A stretch of DNA of 64,000 nucleotides from CBDIDH01 sp965277595 (GCA_965277595.1 CBDIDH010000002.1:2294001-2358000), one strand, 5' to 3'; shown: positions 51,788 through 61,302, counted from the stretch's first letter. Notes: generated by a model not told the origin, from the sequence alone. Translations and numbers: made by a program.

Positions 51788-51982
51788 CGGCGTCTCGCCC
51801 CTTTTTTTCCACAAACAGAGTCGACCGGGAAACGCTCAGCCAGGCTGGCCGGGGTCACTCTCCCGACAAGTCTACACCACCCAATCCGCCGCGAAATGGA
51901 TCTCTCTCGACTGCTAGTCATTTGACAACTACGGTTCAAGGAGATACCATGTCCGTTTGTTCGGTACAAGACTGTGCGGATG

Positions 51983-52363
51983 TTAACTTGTTTGCGGCGG
52001 GTGGGCTTCTGACGTCAGGGCGTCTTTCAAGGGAGGACGGGTTGGGCTGGCATGAACCATTCGCGCGAGTGCGACATCAACGCCCAGGGAATGAGCCACC
52101 CGGAGCAAACAAAGGTCGTCGTGAGAGATCCTCACGAGTTGCCCCGTTGGCGAATCGATGGCCGGATCATCATCGCCCACAAGGTCATTCAACGTCACTC
52201 CCAATTCCCTGGCGAGGTCATATGCCTCACGCAATTTCGGTTCTTGCTTTCCGCTCAAGATGCGCGACATCGCCGCGCGTTTCAAACCGACCCGCTCGCC
52301 AAGCTCGCCCTGAGTCATGGCTCGGGTCACTAGTAGTCGTTTTATTCTCTGTATGTATTCCAT
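51983..52363 (-). CDS. XRE-family helix-turn-helix transcriptional regulator
   Basis: 126 residues from ATG 52363. Residues about 5-62 form a lambda-type HTH: MTQGELGERVGLKRAAMSRIL, then PKLREAYDLARELGVTLNDLV. The remainder (about 60 residues) has no recognisable domain and may be a dimerisation or ligand part. No toxin partner is adjacent. The ribosome site before the ATG is weak (GGGGG, 3 bases away). Target unknown; an overlapping plus-strand frame is discussed under rejected items. Confidence 0.78.
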   Translation of the reverse strand: MEYIQRIKRLLVTRAMTQGELGERVGLKRAAMSRILSGKQEPKLREAYDLARELGVTLNDLVGDDDPAIDSPTGQLVRISHDDLCLLRVAHSLGVDVALARMVHASPTRPPLKDALTSEAHPPQTS

Positions 52364-52445
52364 ATCCCCCAAAATACCAAACAGGAGGGTCGTTTCAAGC
52401 GACGGGGATCGGAAAAAGGGAGAATTCCAGGGAAAAAGAGATTGG

Positions 52446-53405
52446 CTACGGAATCGATCGAAAATAGTCGAGGGTTCGGGCGAGGCCCTCGGCGCGGTCG
52501 ATCGTGGGATTCCAGCCGAGGAGGGTTTGCGCTCGGCTGATATCGGGCTTGCGTCGTTTTGGATCGTCTTGCGGAAGGGGATTGTAGATGATCCGGCTAG
52601 TCGAGCCGGGAATCATGGCAATGATTTCCCGCGCGAGTTGATGGACGGTGATCTCGACCGGATTGCCGATATTCACCGGTTCCACGAAGTCGTGTGTGTT
52701 GTGCAGGAGCTTATAGATGCCGTCAACCAAATCGGTGACGTAACAAAAGCTTCGGGTTTGCTCGCCTTGACCGAAGACGGTGAGGTCTTCACCTCGAAGA
52801 ACCTGACCCATGAAGGCGGGGAGGACCCGGCCGTCGTTCAGGCGCATCCGAGGGCCGTAGGTGTTGAAGATCCGAACGATCCGGGTCTTGACCGCGTGGA
52901 AGCGGTGGTAGGCCATGGTGATCGCCTCGGCGAATCGTTTGGCCTCGTCGTAGCAGCCGCGGGGGCCGATCGGGTTGACGTGTCCCCAGTAATCCTCGCG
53001 CTGAGGGTGGACCTCGGGATCGCCGTAAACCTCGGAGGTGCTTGCGAGTAGAAAGCGGGCGTCCTTGGCCTTCGCCAGGCCGAGGGCGTTATGGGTGCCG
53101 AGCGATCCCACCTTCAACGTGGGAATCGGATGCGCCAGATAGTCGGCGGGGCTGGCCGGACTGGCGAAATGGAGGACGTTGTCCACCGGGCCGTCGATGA
53201 GAAGGGGTTCCGAGATGTTGTGCTCGATGAATTGAAAGCGCGGTCCGTCGAGAAGGTGAGCGATGTTGCGGCGGTGGCCGGTCAGAAGATTATCGACGCA
53301 GAGAACCTCGTCTCCCTCGGCCAGAAACCGCTCGCAGAGGTGCGATCCCACGAACCCCGCGCCGCCGGTAATCAGCGTTCTCAAGGGAGCTTCCTCCTCG
53401 TTCAT
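52446..53405 (-). CDS. UDP-glucuronate decarboxylase / NAD-dependent sugar epimerase
   Basis: 319 residues from ATG 53405. An SDR extended enzyme: GGAGFVGSHLCERFL (NAD site), STSEVYGDPEVHPQ, YDEAKRFAE (catalytic Tyr-Lys, Y-x3-K), GPRGCYDEAK block, TYGPRM, and a C-terminal sugar-binding part. The GCYDEAKR block and DNLLTGHRRNI are typical of UXS, which turns UDP-glucuronate into UDP-xylose. It may supply sugars to the many glycosyltransferases of the window; that is inference. No other sugar-nucleotide gene is adjacent. Confidence 0.85.
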   Translation of the reverse strand: MNEEEAPLRTLITGGAGFVGSHLCERFLAEGDEVLCVDNLLTGHRRNIAHLLDGPRFQFIEHNISEPLLIDGPVDNVLHFASPASPADYLAHPIPTLKVGSLGTHNALGLAKAKDARFLLASTSEVYGDPEVHPQREDYWGHVNPIGPRGCYDEAKRFAEAITMAYHRFHAVKTRIVRIFNTYGPRMRLNDGRVLPAFMGQVLRGEDLTVFGQGEQTRSFCYVTDLVDGIYKLLHNTHDFVEPVNIGNPVEITVHQLAREIIAMIPGSTSRIIYNPLPQDDPKRRKPDISRAQTLLGWNPTIDRAEGLARTLDYFRSIP

Positions 53406-53484
53406 GCTCGATTTTGAGCCTGTTATGCCAGAACAGGCCACACGATACGCACCGAGGTCGTCCTTTGACAATCCTTGACGCCGT

Positions 53485-54144
53485 TCAAGGCCCTGGCGCG
53501 TGCCGAGGCTCGGTCTCGGGGTCGTGTTTCTCGGCCGAGTCGCCCGACGTGTCCGGCATGGGCATCCAGTGAAAGTCGAAATGCTCCATCGGAAACTGAT
53601 CGGGGCGGTTCGAGCCGTTGAGAGGACTTCGATCCGGGAATTCACCTCGATGGAAGAGCCTTCGGAGCCATTCGCCGAGCACGCCGAGTCGCGAAAGTTG
53701 CCGGGGAGGCACTCCGCCTGGCTCAGGAAGAGGCGTGGGCGTGCCGAAGGGCCTGACGGTGACCGCGAATCCGTTCATCATGATCTGCATGCCCATCATC
53801 GCCGCGGCGCCCGGGTTATGGCTGTGGACGTGGAACCGCGTTGGTTTCAGGTGAGGGCGAGGAACCATGCAGATCCATCGGACGACCTCCATGCCGCAGT
53901 CTTCTCGACTGAGGTCGACGAAGTGTTCGCCCCCGAGGTCATGGTCGAGGTGGACCTCATCCCAGCACTCTTCCAGCCTGGCAATACATTCCGCGGCGGT
54001 CTGCACCCAGACGGCCGACGGATTCTCGGCAAGAAAAACCTCGGCGCGCGCGGGGTCATCGTCGAGAAACAGAAGGCGGGGCGCGGCGGAGCCACGCAAA
54101 GGCGGGTCGGTCGCGGGCCTCTTGGCGCTGGAGAAGAGCGGCAT
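53485..54144 (-). CDS. Cyclic-phosphate processing receiver (cPPR) domain protein
   Basis: 219 residues. Residues about 20-140 match the receiver-like fold named for genes near RNA 2',3'-cyclic-phosphate enzymes: RLLFLDDDPARAEVF (acid pocket), DEVHLDHDLGGEHF, CGMEVVRWI and FHVHSHNPGAAAMM with an invariant His-rich turn. The other residues are unstructured (a Pro/Gly-rich tail with EWLRRLFHRGEF). Its exact role is not known; family context suggests RNA repair or a receiver-type ligand. It is the third gene of the likely dapB operon (36 bases from its neighbour). Confidence 0.75.
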   Translation of the reverse strand: MPLFSSAKRPATDPPLRGSAAPRLLFLDDDPARAEVFLAENPSAVWVQTAAECIARLEECWDEVHLDHDLGGEHFVDLSREDCGMEVVRWICMVPRPHLKPTRFHVHSHNPGAAAMMGMQIMMNGFAVTVRPFGTPTPLPEPGGVPPRQLSRLGVLGEWLRRLFHRGEFPDRSPLNGSNRPDQFPMEHFDFHWMPMPDTSGDSAEKHDPETEPRHAPGP

Positions 54145-54180
54145 GGTCGATCTCGAAGCCTCTCCCGATCGTGAGCCGGC

Positions 54181-54567
54181 TCAGGGCGTCTCTTCCGGTT
54201 CGGCCGTGGTCTGTTGCCAACGCGCGAGGGCTTCGGGCAGGGGATATTCGGTGATCGGCAGCCCGAGGCTCGGAATTTCTCGGAGTCGGAGGTATCCGCG
54301 GGTGACCCGAATCTCTTCCTCGGCGACGAAGTCGGGGTCGAGCCCCGACTTGGCAAACGGCCCGTCGATGACGACCGGAGAAAACCCTTCCGCGACGATG
54401 AACTGAGCCAGTGTCGGGTTGCAGATGATGTGCCGCTCGGGACGAACGTGCAGGGTCTCGGGGTCGACCTCGCCGAGAACGTAGCGAAGATAGAGGTCGG
54501 AGACCGTGACGTCCTCGACGTCCTGCCCGCAGACCTCGCACAGATAACCTTGCTCGCAGAGGGCCAA
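54181..54567 (-). CDS. Hypothetical small protein with CxxC
   Basis: 128 residues. LCEVCGQDVEDVT carries a C-x2-C, and a third cysteine lies in HIICNPTLAQFIV. The middle (LAQFIVAEGFSPVVIDGPF) looks alpha/beta. The C-terminal 60 residues are Arg/Glu/Pro-rich. I do not recognise a family. It sits 38 bases after the dapB stop and 36 bases before the cPPR gene start, so it is probably part of one transcript. No catalytic motif is obvious. Confidence 0.6.
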   Translation of the reverse strand: MALCEQGYLCEVCGQDVEDVTVSDLYLRYVLGEVDPETLHVRPERHIICNPTLAQFIVAEGFSPVVIDGPFAKSGLDPDFVAEEEIRVTRGYLRLREIPSLGLPITEYPLPEALARWQQTTAEPEETP

Positions 54568-54605
54568 TGATGGAGCCTCCTCGGTTCCCCTGGAATCGAT
54601 TCCGG

Positions 54606-55409
54606 TCAGCCGATCAGATCGGTCATGCTGTAAAGTCCCGGAGCCTTGCGGGCCAGGAACCGGGCGGCATCGAGCGCGCCCCGGGCAAAGCCGTCACGGT
54701 TCAGGGCCCTGTGCGAAAGTTCCAGACACTCACCCATCAGGCCGAAGACAACCGTGTGCTCACCTGGGTTATCGCCCGTTCTCAAGGCATGCAGGCCGAT
54801 CTCGCCACGGGGGCGCTCGCCGACGAGGCCATGTCGGCCGTGTGCGTAGCGGTCGGGACCGACCTTGATCGCCTTGCCGACCTCTTCCGCCAGGCGCAAG
54901 GCGGTGCCGCTCGGAGCGTCCTTCTTGTAATGGTGGTGCCGCTCGACGATCTCGATGTCGGCCGAGTCTCCGAGGACGCGGGCCGCTTCACCGGCGAGGC
55001 GAATCAAGAGGTTCACGGCCTTGCTGAAGTTGGCCGAGATCAGAACGGGAATCTGATCGGCCGCGGCCTCGACCTGACGTTTTTGCTCGGGCTCGAAACC
55101 GGTCGTGCCGACGACCAACGGAATTTTTCGGTCGCGGCAAGGACCCAGAAGCCTCAGCGTTCCGGCCGGCAGCGAGAAGTCGATCATGGCGTCGATCTTC
55201 GCGGCCGGGTCCAGCTCGGTCGAGAGCGCGACCCCAAGCGGTTCGACGCCGCTGAGCTGTCCGGCGTCCTGGCCGATCTGGGGATGACCGGACCGATCGA
55301 TCGCCGCGGCGAGGCGGAGCAAGGGGTCCGCGTGGATGAGCTGGATCAGGCGGGTTCCCATCCGCCCGGTGGCTCCGTGGATACCGATGGACAGAACTGA
55401 GTGTGGCAC
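54606..55409 (-). CDS. dapB: 4-hydroxy-tetrahydrodipicolinate reductase DapB
   Basis: 267 residues from GTG 55409. NAD(P)-binding GIHGATGRMGTRL at the start, substrate site ERHHHYKKDAPSGTA (catalytic His and Lys), VVGTTGF and LISANFSKAVNLLIRL. It reduces the lysine/diaminopimelate precursor, so DAP for peptidoglycan and lysine are made. The longer upstream frame is Arg-rich and likely not translated. No dapA is beside it in the window. It heads a run of three minus-strand genes. Confidence 0.93.
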   Translation of the reverse strand: MPHSVLSIGIHGATGRMGTRLIQLIHADPLLRLAAAIDRSGHPQIGQDAGQLSGVEPLGVALSTELDPAAKIDAMIDFSLPAGTLRLLGPCRDRKIPLVVGTTGFEPEQKRQVEAAADQIPVLISANFSKAVNLLIRLAGEAARVLGDSADIEIVERHHHYKKDAPSGTALRLAEEVGKAIKVGPDRYAHGRHGLVGERPRGEIGLHALRTGDNPGEHTVVFGLMGECLELSHRALNRDGFARGALDAARFLARKAPGLYSMTDLIG

Positions 55410-55996
55410 GAACGGAGCCGTCCTGATTCTGATACAAGGTGCGGAGGTGCGCCGGCGTCTCGGTCCGGCCCTGCCCGTCATTATAGGAAACGAGGGGCGT
55501 CGGCCGCCACCCGTGGATGGGACGGGAAAGAACTTCCCGATTGCGGGGAGCCTCGGCGACTTCGCGGTAAATCCATTCTGGGAATCAACTTGTCGAAGAT
55601 GATGGCCCTGGTTTCCTGGAAATTTGAGACGCGCTTCCAGCCGGTCTTGATGAGCGTCTCAGGCTTGCGAGGGTCTCGGTTCTTGTCGTTCTGAATGTGT
55701 ATCGACACACGAGGTCGCGGCCAATGCTTACCGGCGTTCTGGAAACCACGATAGGACGCGCGTCTCCTCGCGGGCCACTGGTGCGATCATGACGGTTGCA
55801 TCAAGGTCATCGCGTGGGCATAATGGGCAACCATAACGACGTTCACGCCCGGTTTTCGAGCGAGGGGCGGAGCTTCGTTTCCCGCGCCGAGGCAATTTTG
55901 GCCCCTCTGAAACGTCCTGGTCATTTAATGACCTTGGCCAAGAGCGGGCCGCGGGAGTCAGGCGATCGTCATGAGAGTTTCGAGGATGCCGACGCT
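55410..55996. other. Intergenic region, no gene supported
   Basis: 587 bases between divergent dapB and the Gld-type ABC operon. A 75-codon minus-strand frame (55481-55708) has no ribosome site and no family; it could be part of a dispersed repeat, which I cannot test. GAGGA at 55982-55986 is the ribosome site for the ATPase gene. No -35/-10 pair stands out. Confidence 0.4.
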
Positions 55997-56725
55997 ATGT
56001 CCACGCCCTTGATGATCGAGGCCCAGGGCCTCACGAAACAGTTCGGCGCGTTCCTGGCCGTTCGTGACGTCACCTTCACGATCCCCCGAGGACAGGTTGT
56101 CGCCTTTCTTGGCCCGAACGGGGCGGGGAAGACGACCACGATGCGCCTGCTTACCGGATTCCTCGCTCCGACGCGAGGCTCGGCGCGGATCGCTGGAATC
56201 GATGTCCAGCACGACCGGATCGAAGCCGCGGCGCACCTCGGGTATCTCCCCGAAAATGGTCCGCTCTACGCCGATATGTCTCCCGCGGAGCTACTCAACT
56301 TCTTCGGCAAGGCTCGGGGCATGAACCCGTCCGACCTCCGCAGGCGGTCGGAAGCGGTGATCGCTCAGTGCTCGCTCTCGACCGTCGCGTACAAGGCCGT
56401 GGGCAAGCTCTCGAAGGGGTACAGGCAGCGGGTTTCGATGGCCCAGGCGCTCTTGCACGACCCGGAAGTGCTGATCATGGACGAACCGACGAGCGGCCTT
56501 GATCCGAACCAGATCCGGGGCGTTCGCGCCTTGATCCGGGAACTCGGCAAGTCCAAGACGGTTCTCGTCTCGACCCACATCCTTCAGGAAGTCGAGCCGG
56601 TGGCCGATCGGGTCCTCTTCATTCACGATGGAAAGATTGTTTTTGACGGCACCCCCGCGCACCTTCGCAAGGAAGGCCAATCGCTCGAAGAACAGTTCCA
56701 TCGGCTCACGGCGGAGCCCGTCTAA
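55997..56725 (+). CDS. ABC transporter ATP-binding protein, GldA-like
   Basis: 242 residues from ATG 55997 (GAGGA 10 bases upstream). Walker A GPNGAGKTT near residue 38, LSKGYRQRV signature near 138 (LSxGxRQR form typical of GldA), Walker B LIMDEPTSGLDPNQ and H-loop VSTHIL. It powers the permease/GldG fusion encoded downstream. GldA/GldF/GldG systems drive gliding in Bacteroidetes, but planctomycetes also carry them without evident gliding. The next gene begins 124 bases later. Confidence 0.9.
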   Translation: MSTPLMIEAQGLTKQFGAFLAVRDVTFTIPRGQVVAFLGPNGAGKTTTMRLLTGFLAPTRGSARIAGIDVQHDRIEAAAHLGYLPENGPLYADMSPAELLNFFGKARGMNPSDLRRRSEAVIAQCSLSTVAYKAVGKLSKGYRQRVSMAQALLHDPEVLIMDEPTSGLDPNQIRGVRALIRELGKSKTVLVSTHILQEVEPVADRVLFIHDGKIVFDGTPAHLRKEGQSLEEQFHRLTAEPV

Positions 56726-56849
56726 TCTGAACTGAGCGGGCCGAGCGGGCCAGGCGCGAACAACCGACGAAAAACGCAATCAAGGTCGATCGATTGACGG
56801 GCGGAATTGGACCCGTGACGCGGTTTCCGACCCGTGCTCAGGGCGCGAG

Positions 56850-59717
56850 GTGATCGCGGCGGTTGGCATCAACAACGGGTTTTCGAGAGGATTGCACGCG
56901 GTGACTACCCTCCGAGATCAACGCACCAGCATCACGCAAGACGACGCACGCGGATCGCACGCGGGGGCCGACTGGTTTCACCCTCACGTGATCGCCGCGA
57001 TTGGCCGCCGCGATTTCTTCCGGTTCTTCACGAACCCGGTTGGCTACGTCTTCATCGTCTTCTTCATCCTCATCAGCGCGGGGATGGCCTTCTGGCTCCA
57101 TGAATTTTTCACGAGAAACCTCGACAATCTCGACACGCTGAACGGCTGGATGCCGTACCTGCTCCTCTTCTTCATCCCGGCCATCTCGATGACGATCTGG
57201 GCCGACGAACGAAGGCAGGGGACCGACGAGTTATTGCTCACCTTGCCGGCCAACGATTTTGACGTCGTCGTCGGCAAATACCTCGCGGCGCTCGGGATTT
57301 ACACGGTCGCGCTGGCGTTCATGCTCCCGCACGTCCTGATGCTTGTCTATCTCGGTCAGCCTGACCTCTGGGGCGGATTTCTCGCGGGTCTTGGGATGAA
57401 GGCGAAGACGATCGCCGGCGCGGGGGGTCCCGACCTCGGCGTGATCTTCGCCACCTATCTGGGCTACTGGTTAATGGGGGCAATGCTCCTCGCCGTGGGC
57501 ATGGTCGCGTCGTTGCTCTCGGCGAATGTGACCGTCGCGTTCATCCTGGGCGCGGTCTTCTGCGCGGTGCCGGTCTTCTCGGGACTGCTGGGCTCGCCTT
57601 CGGGAACGAGCCTTCAGAGGCAGTTTGAAGACCTCTCGGTTTCCTCGCAGTTTCAGGACTTCGGCACCGGCGTGATTCCGCTCTCGGGTGTCGTTTACTT
57701 CCTCACCGCGGCGGCCGGCGCGCTTTATGTGAACATGATTCTCCTCGGCCGGAGACACTGGGCCGGGGGGGTTCGCGGTCGAGGGCTCTGGGCGCATGCC
57801 CTGGTTCGCATCGCCTGTGTCGTGCTCGCGATCGCCAGCGTGAACACCCTGGTCAGTCGGGCCGGCTGGCGGGCCGACGTCAGTCAGGAGCGGCTTCACA
57901 CCCTCTCCAACGAGTCGATTGACCTTCTCAAGCAAATTCCCAAGAATCGACCGGTCTACATCCAGGCCTATTACAGCCCCGAGGTCCCTCGCGAGTTCGT
58001 CTCGGTCAAGGCCGACCTGATCGGACTCCTGAAAGAGTTCGCGGCGCGCGGGGGCGACCGGGTCCGGCTCAACCTCGTCGAGACCGAGCTTTATTCCGAC
58101 GACGCCCGCAAGGCCGAAAAACAATTCGGGATCGAGCCCCGACAGGTCATCAACCGCGACGAAGGCCGGCAGTCGGCCGAGGAAATCATTCTGGGCGTCG
58201 CCTTCAGCGCGGGGCTTGAAGAGGTCGTGATCCCCTTCTTCGATCGTGGCCTGCCGGTCGAGTACGAACTGACCCGCTCGATCCGGGTCGTCTCGCGATC
58301 GGCCCGGAAGAAGGTCGGCATCCTCACGACCGATGCCAAGCTCATGGGCGGCTTCGACATGCGGAGCATGAACCAGACGCCCGAATGGTCGATCGTCACC
58401 GAGTTGAAGAAGCAGTACGAGGTCAGTTCGGTCGCCGCCGACAACGAGATCGCCGCCGACCTTGACGCCCTTCTCGTCGCGCAGCCATCTTCGCTCACGC
58501 AAAAGCAGATTGATAACCTCACGGCCTATGTCAAGAAGGGGGGGCCAACTCTCCTCTTCCTCGATCCCTTGCCGTTCGTCAATCCGTCGATTGCCCCCGG
58601 CGTGCCCAGAATGCCCGCGGGAGGGCCCTTTGGCGGCGGTCCACCCCCCGAGCCGAAGGGAAATTTGCAGCCATTGCTTGACATGATCGGGCTCGACTGG
58701 CCAAACCAGGAAATCGTCTGGAACCGGTACAACCCGCTCCAGCAGCGGCCCGACCTGCAACCCGAGATCGTCTTCATCGGCCGAGGCAGTGGCGCATCGG
58801 ACGCCTTCAACCCGGACGACGTGATCACGTCGGGCCTGCAAGAGGTCGTCGCCATCTTCGCGGGCGACCTGCGACCGAAGACCGGCCAGGGCGTCGAGTT
58901 CACCCCATTGCTCCGCACCAACGACGAGGGGGGAACGCTCAACTACGACGACGCGACCAGCCGGGGAATGATGGGAGGCATCAGCCTCAACCCGAGCCGG
59001 CCGCACTTCCCGTCCGGCCAGTCGTACACGCTCGCCGCCCGCCTTCTCGGCGATGCGCCGGCGGTTGATAAGGGTAAAGATAAAGATACGTCCAAAAACA
59101 AGAACTCGGCGAAGCGCATTCATGCGATCGCGATTGCCGATCTTGATCTGATCTCCGAGGAGTTCTTCGAACTTCGCAAGCAAAAGGTGGAAAACCTGGA
59201 ACTCGACAACGTGACCTTCGTCTTGAACTGCGTCGACGTTCTGGCGGGTGATGAGGCGTTCGTCAAGCTCCGCAAGCGGCGGATCGAACACAGGACCTTG
59301 GCCCGGATCGAGAACCAGTCGAAGGAGTTCATCAAGGAATTCCAGGACGAGACCAAGGTCGCCGACGACAAGGCGAAGGATCAGATCCGGGTCGCTCAGG
59401 ACGCCCTCAACGTCCGGGTCAAGGAGGTCCAGGCGCAAAAGGATATCGATGAGCGCACCAAGGAGATCATGCTCGCCAACCTTGAGGAAGTCGCCAACCG
59501 CAGGCTTGAAGTCCAGAAAGCCAATATTGAAGATATGAAGCGGCGTACGGTCCAGGAGAGCAAGGCCCGCAGCGAACAGAAGATCCGGCACATCCGTAAC
59601 AACGTGCGCTGGCTGGCCGTCTCCGAGGCGATCCCGCCGATTCTCTTTGGCGCTTTGGTCTTCGCCTTCCGCATTCGCCGCGAAAACTACGGCGCGAACC
59701 CGAACCGGATCGCCTGA
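56850..59717 (+). CDS. GldF-GldG fusion: ABC-2 permease joined to Gld-type auxiliary domain
   Basis: 955 residues from GTG 56850 (GTG 56901 is an alternative). Residues about 55-310 are an ABC-2 permease with six or so spans (RRDFFRFFTNPVGYVFIVFF, MTIWADERRQGTDELLL). After residue 315 comes the GldG-like part: DVSQERLHTLSNESIDLL, PVYIQAYYSPEVP and VGILTTDAK, with a Gly/Pro-rich insert near 590 (RMPAGGPFGGGPPPEP), a charged coiled-coil of about 100 residues (VREVQAQKDIDERTKEIM region) and a last span near the C-terminus. In Bacteroidetes GldF and GldG are separate chains. DUF4340 follows directly. Confidence 0.85.
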   Translation: MIAAVGINNGFSRGLHAVTTLRDQRTSITQDDARGSHAGADWFHPHVIAAIGRRDFFRFFTNPVGYVFIVFFILISAGMAFWLHEFFTRNLDNLDTLNGWMPYLLLFFIPAISMTIWADERRQGTDELLLTLPANDFDVVVGKYLAALGIYTVALAFMLPHVLMLVYLGQPDLWGGFLAGLGMKAKTIAGAGGPDLGVIFATYLGYWLMGAMLLAVGMVASLLSANVTVAFILGAVFCAVPVFSGLLGSPSGTSLQRQFEDLSVSSQFQDFGTGVIPLSGVVYFLTAAAGALYVNMILLGRRHWAGGVRGRGLWAHALVRIACVVLAIASVNTLVSRAGWRADVSQERLHTLSNESIDLLKQIPKNRPVYIQAYYSPEVPREFVSVKADLIGLLKEFAARGGDRVRLNLVETELYSDDARKAEKQFGIEPRQVINRDEGRQSAEEIILGVAFSAGLEEVVIPFFDRGLPVEYELTRSIRVVSRSARKKVGILTTDAKLMGGFDMRSMNQTPEWSIVTELKKQYEVSSVAADNEIAADLDALLVAQPSSLTQKQIDNLTAYVKKGGPTLLFLDPLPFVNPSIAPGVPRMPAGGPFGGGPPPEPKGNLQPLLDMIGLDWPNQEIVWNRYNPLQQRPDLQPEIVFIGRGSGASDAFNPDDVITSGLQEVVAIFAGDLRPKTGQGVEFTPLLRTNDEGGTLNYDDATSRGMMGGISLNPSRPHFPSGQSYTLAARLLGDAPAVDKGKDKDTSKNKNSAKRIHAIAIADLDLISEEFFELRKQKVENLELDNVTFVLNCVDVLAGDEAFVKLRKRRIEHRTLARIENQSKEFIKEFQDETKVADDKAKDQIRVAQDALNVRVKEVQAQKDIDERTKEIMLANLEEVANRRLEVQKANIEDMKRRTVQESKARSEQKIRHIRNNVRWLAVSEAIPPILFGALVFAFRIRRENYGANPNRIA

Positions 59718-59773
59718 TTGGCCCATTGGCCCTCGTCCAAGGCTCGATCGAGAGAAGACCCCGAGGAATGACG

Positions 59774-61276
59774 ATGACCCCCGAGCTTCGCAAGACCCTG
59801 GCCTTTGTTGTCATCGCCTTGCTGCTGACGGGCGCCGCCTATTATAGCGTGGCCGACCGTTCCGCGGCCAACATGGTCTTTGACGACCAGGGACGGAAGT
59901 TTTTTCCCGACTTCCAGGACCCGCTCGCCTGCACCGACCTGGAAGTCGTCGACTATGACAGTTCGACGGCCAGCCGACGCCCGTTCAAGGTCATGTTCAA
60001 GGATGGCCGATGGGTGATTCCGTCGCACCACGACTACCCGGCCGACGCCAAGGATCGCCTGGCGAAGACCTCCGCCGGCGTGATCGACCTGACCAAGGAC
60101 ACGATCCGTTCGGATAGCGTCGAGGACCAGGAACGCTTCGGCGTTCTTGACCCGACCGACGAGAAAGTCACCGCGCTTCAGGGCCTTGGCAAGCTCGTCC
60201 GGCTTCGCGACAAGACGCAAAAGGTGCTCGCCGAGTTCATCATCGGCAAGGAAATTCGCGACCGATCGGGACAGCACTACGTCCGCGTCCCCGGTCAAAA
60301 GCGAACTTACGGCGTGAACCTCAAGCTCGACCTCTCAACCCGGTTCGCCGACTGGATCGAGACGAACCTGCTCAAGGTTGACGCCTCGCGCGTCCGTTCG
60401 GTCAAGTTTGACAGCCACAAGGTTGATCCCGAAGCCGGTCGGATCATTCAGGGCGAGACCCTGCAAATCGACCGCAAGGACGATGTCGCTCCGTGGACGA
60501 TCGACGTTCCCGTCCCGCCCGGTTCCGAGGTCAACACCGAGAAGGTCAGCGCCCTGACAACCGCCCTGGCCGACCTCAAGATCGTCGGTGTCCGACCCAA
60601 GCCCGTCAGCCTGAGCCGAGACCTCAAGGAGTCAAGTTCCAACGACGTCAAGCCGGCCAACCGTGCCGAGTTGAACTCGCTCGTCTCCAAAGGGTTTTAC
60701 CCGACCCCGAAAGGCTTCTTCTCGAACCAGGGCGACGTGATCGTCAAGACCGACGAAGGGGCCGTCTACACCCTTCGTTACGGCGAGGTGGTCTTTGCGA
60801 CCGGTGAACAACTCTCGGCCGGCGGTCGCGAGGAAGGGAAGGACGCCTCGAAGAAGGCGGAAGGATCGACCGAGAACCGCTACCTGCTCGTGACCGTCGC
60901 CTTCGACCCGTCACTCGTTCCCGACCCGCCCAAGCCGAAGCAAAACCCGGTCATCCCCGACGACCCCTTCCAGAAGGCGCCCGGAGATCCGAAACGGGTC
61001 GCCGAGGAAGAGGCCGCCAAAAAGAAGGAAGACGCGGACAAGGCCGAGCACGACCGTCGCATCGCCGAGGCCGAGAAGAAGGTGAAGACCCTCTCCGACC
61101 GGTTCGCGGACTGGTATTACGTCACCCCCGGCGAGAGCTTCCACGCCATCGCCCTCGACCGCGCGGCCCTGATTCGTCCCAAGTCGGAGAAGCCCGAAAC
61201 TCCGCCTCACGGCGGGATGCCCGCTGGCTTCCCCGGCGGCGGCCTTCCGCCCGGATTTCCGGGGGGACATCCGTAA
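59774..61276 (+). CDS. DUF4340 domain-containing membrane-anchored protein
   Basis: 500 residues from ATG 59774 (GAGGA 6 bases upstream; ATG 59768 sits too close to it). A single N-terminal span (TLAFVVIALLLTGAAYY), then repeated beta-rich DUF4340 units (FKVMFKDGRWVIP, LVRLRDKTQKVLAEFIIG), a Lys/Glu-rich helical stretch near 430 (EEEAAKKKEDADKAE) and a Gly/Pro end (GGLPPGFPGGHP). DUF4340 is usually third in GldA-GldFG loci of this phylum and is probably an extracellular partner of the exporter. Its function is not known. Confidence 0.82.
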   Translation: MTPELRKTLAFVVIALLLTGAAYYSVADRSAANMVFDDQGRKFFPDFQDPLACTDLEVVDYDSSTASRRPFKVMFKDGRWVIPSHHDYPADAKDRLAKTSAGVIDLTKDTIRSDSVEDQERFGVLDPTDEKVTALQGLGKLVRLRDKTQKVLAEFIIGKEIRDRSGQHYVRVPGQKRTYGVNLKLDLSTRFADWIETNLLKVDASRVRSVKFDSHKVDPEAGRIIQGETLQIDRKDDVAPWTIDVPVPPGSEVNTEKVSALTTALADLKIVGVRPKPVSLSRDLKESSSNDVKPANRAELNSLVSKGFYPTPKGFFSNQGDVIVKTDEGAVYTLRYGEVVFATGEQLSAGGREEGKDASKKAEGSTENRYLLVTVAFDPSLVPDPPKPKQNPVIPDDPFQKAPGDPKRVAEEEAAKKKEDADKAEHDRRIAEAEKKVKTLSDRFADWYYVTPGESFHAIALDRAALIRPKSEKPETPPHGGMPAGFPGGGLPPGFPGGHP

Positions 61277-61302
61277 CAACTTCCATAAAAAGGAACAGGA
61301 AA

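Noticed and set aside
51949..52467. Plus-strand frame with an excellent ribosome site (AAGGAG, 5 bases before ATG) and a TTGACA just upstream
   Set aside because: The frame runs antisense through the XRE gene and into the UXS gene end, with a shuffled-looking, Arg/Pro-rich translation. The signals may be chance or belong to a lost gene, so I do not call it.
55481..55708. 75-codon minus-strand frame between dapB and the ABC gene
   Set aside because: No start signal and no known domain; possibly part of a dispersed repeat, but this could not be tested.
57471..59726. A 751-codon minus-strand open frame opposite the GldF-GldG fusion
   Set aside because: Antisense shadow of a strongly supported gene; composition is not protein-like and no motif is visible.
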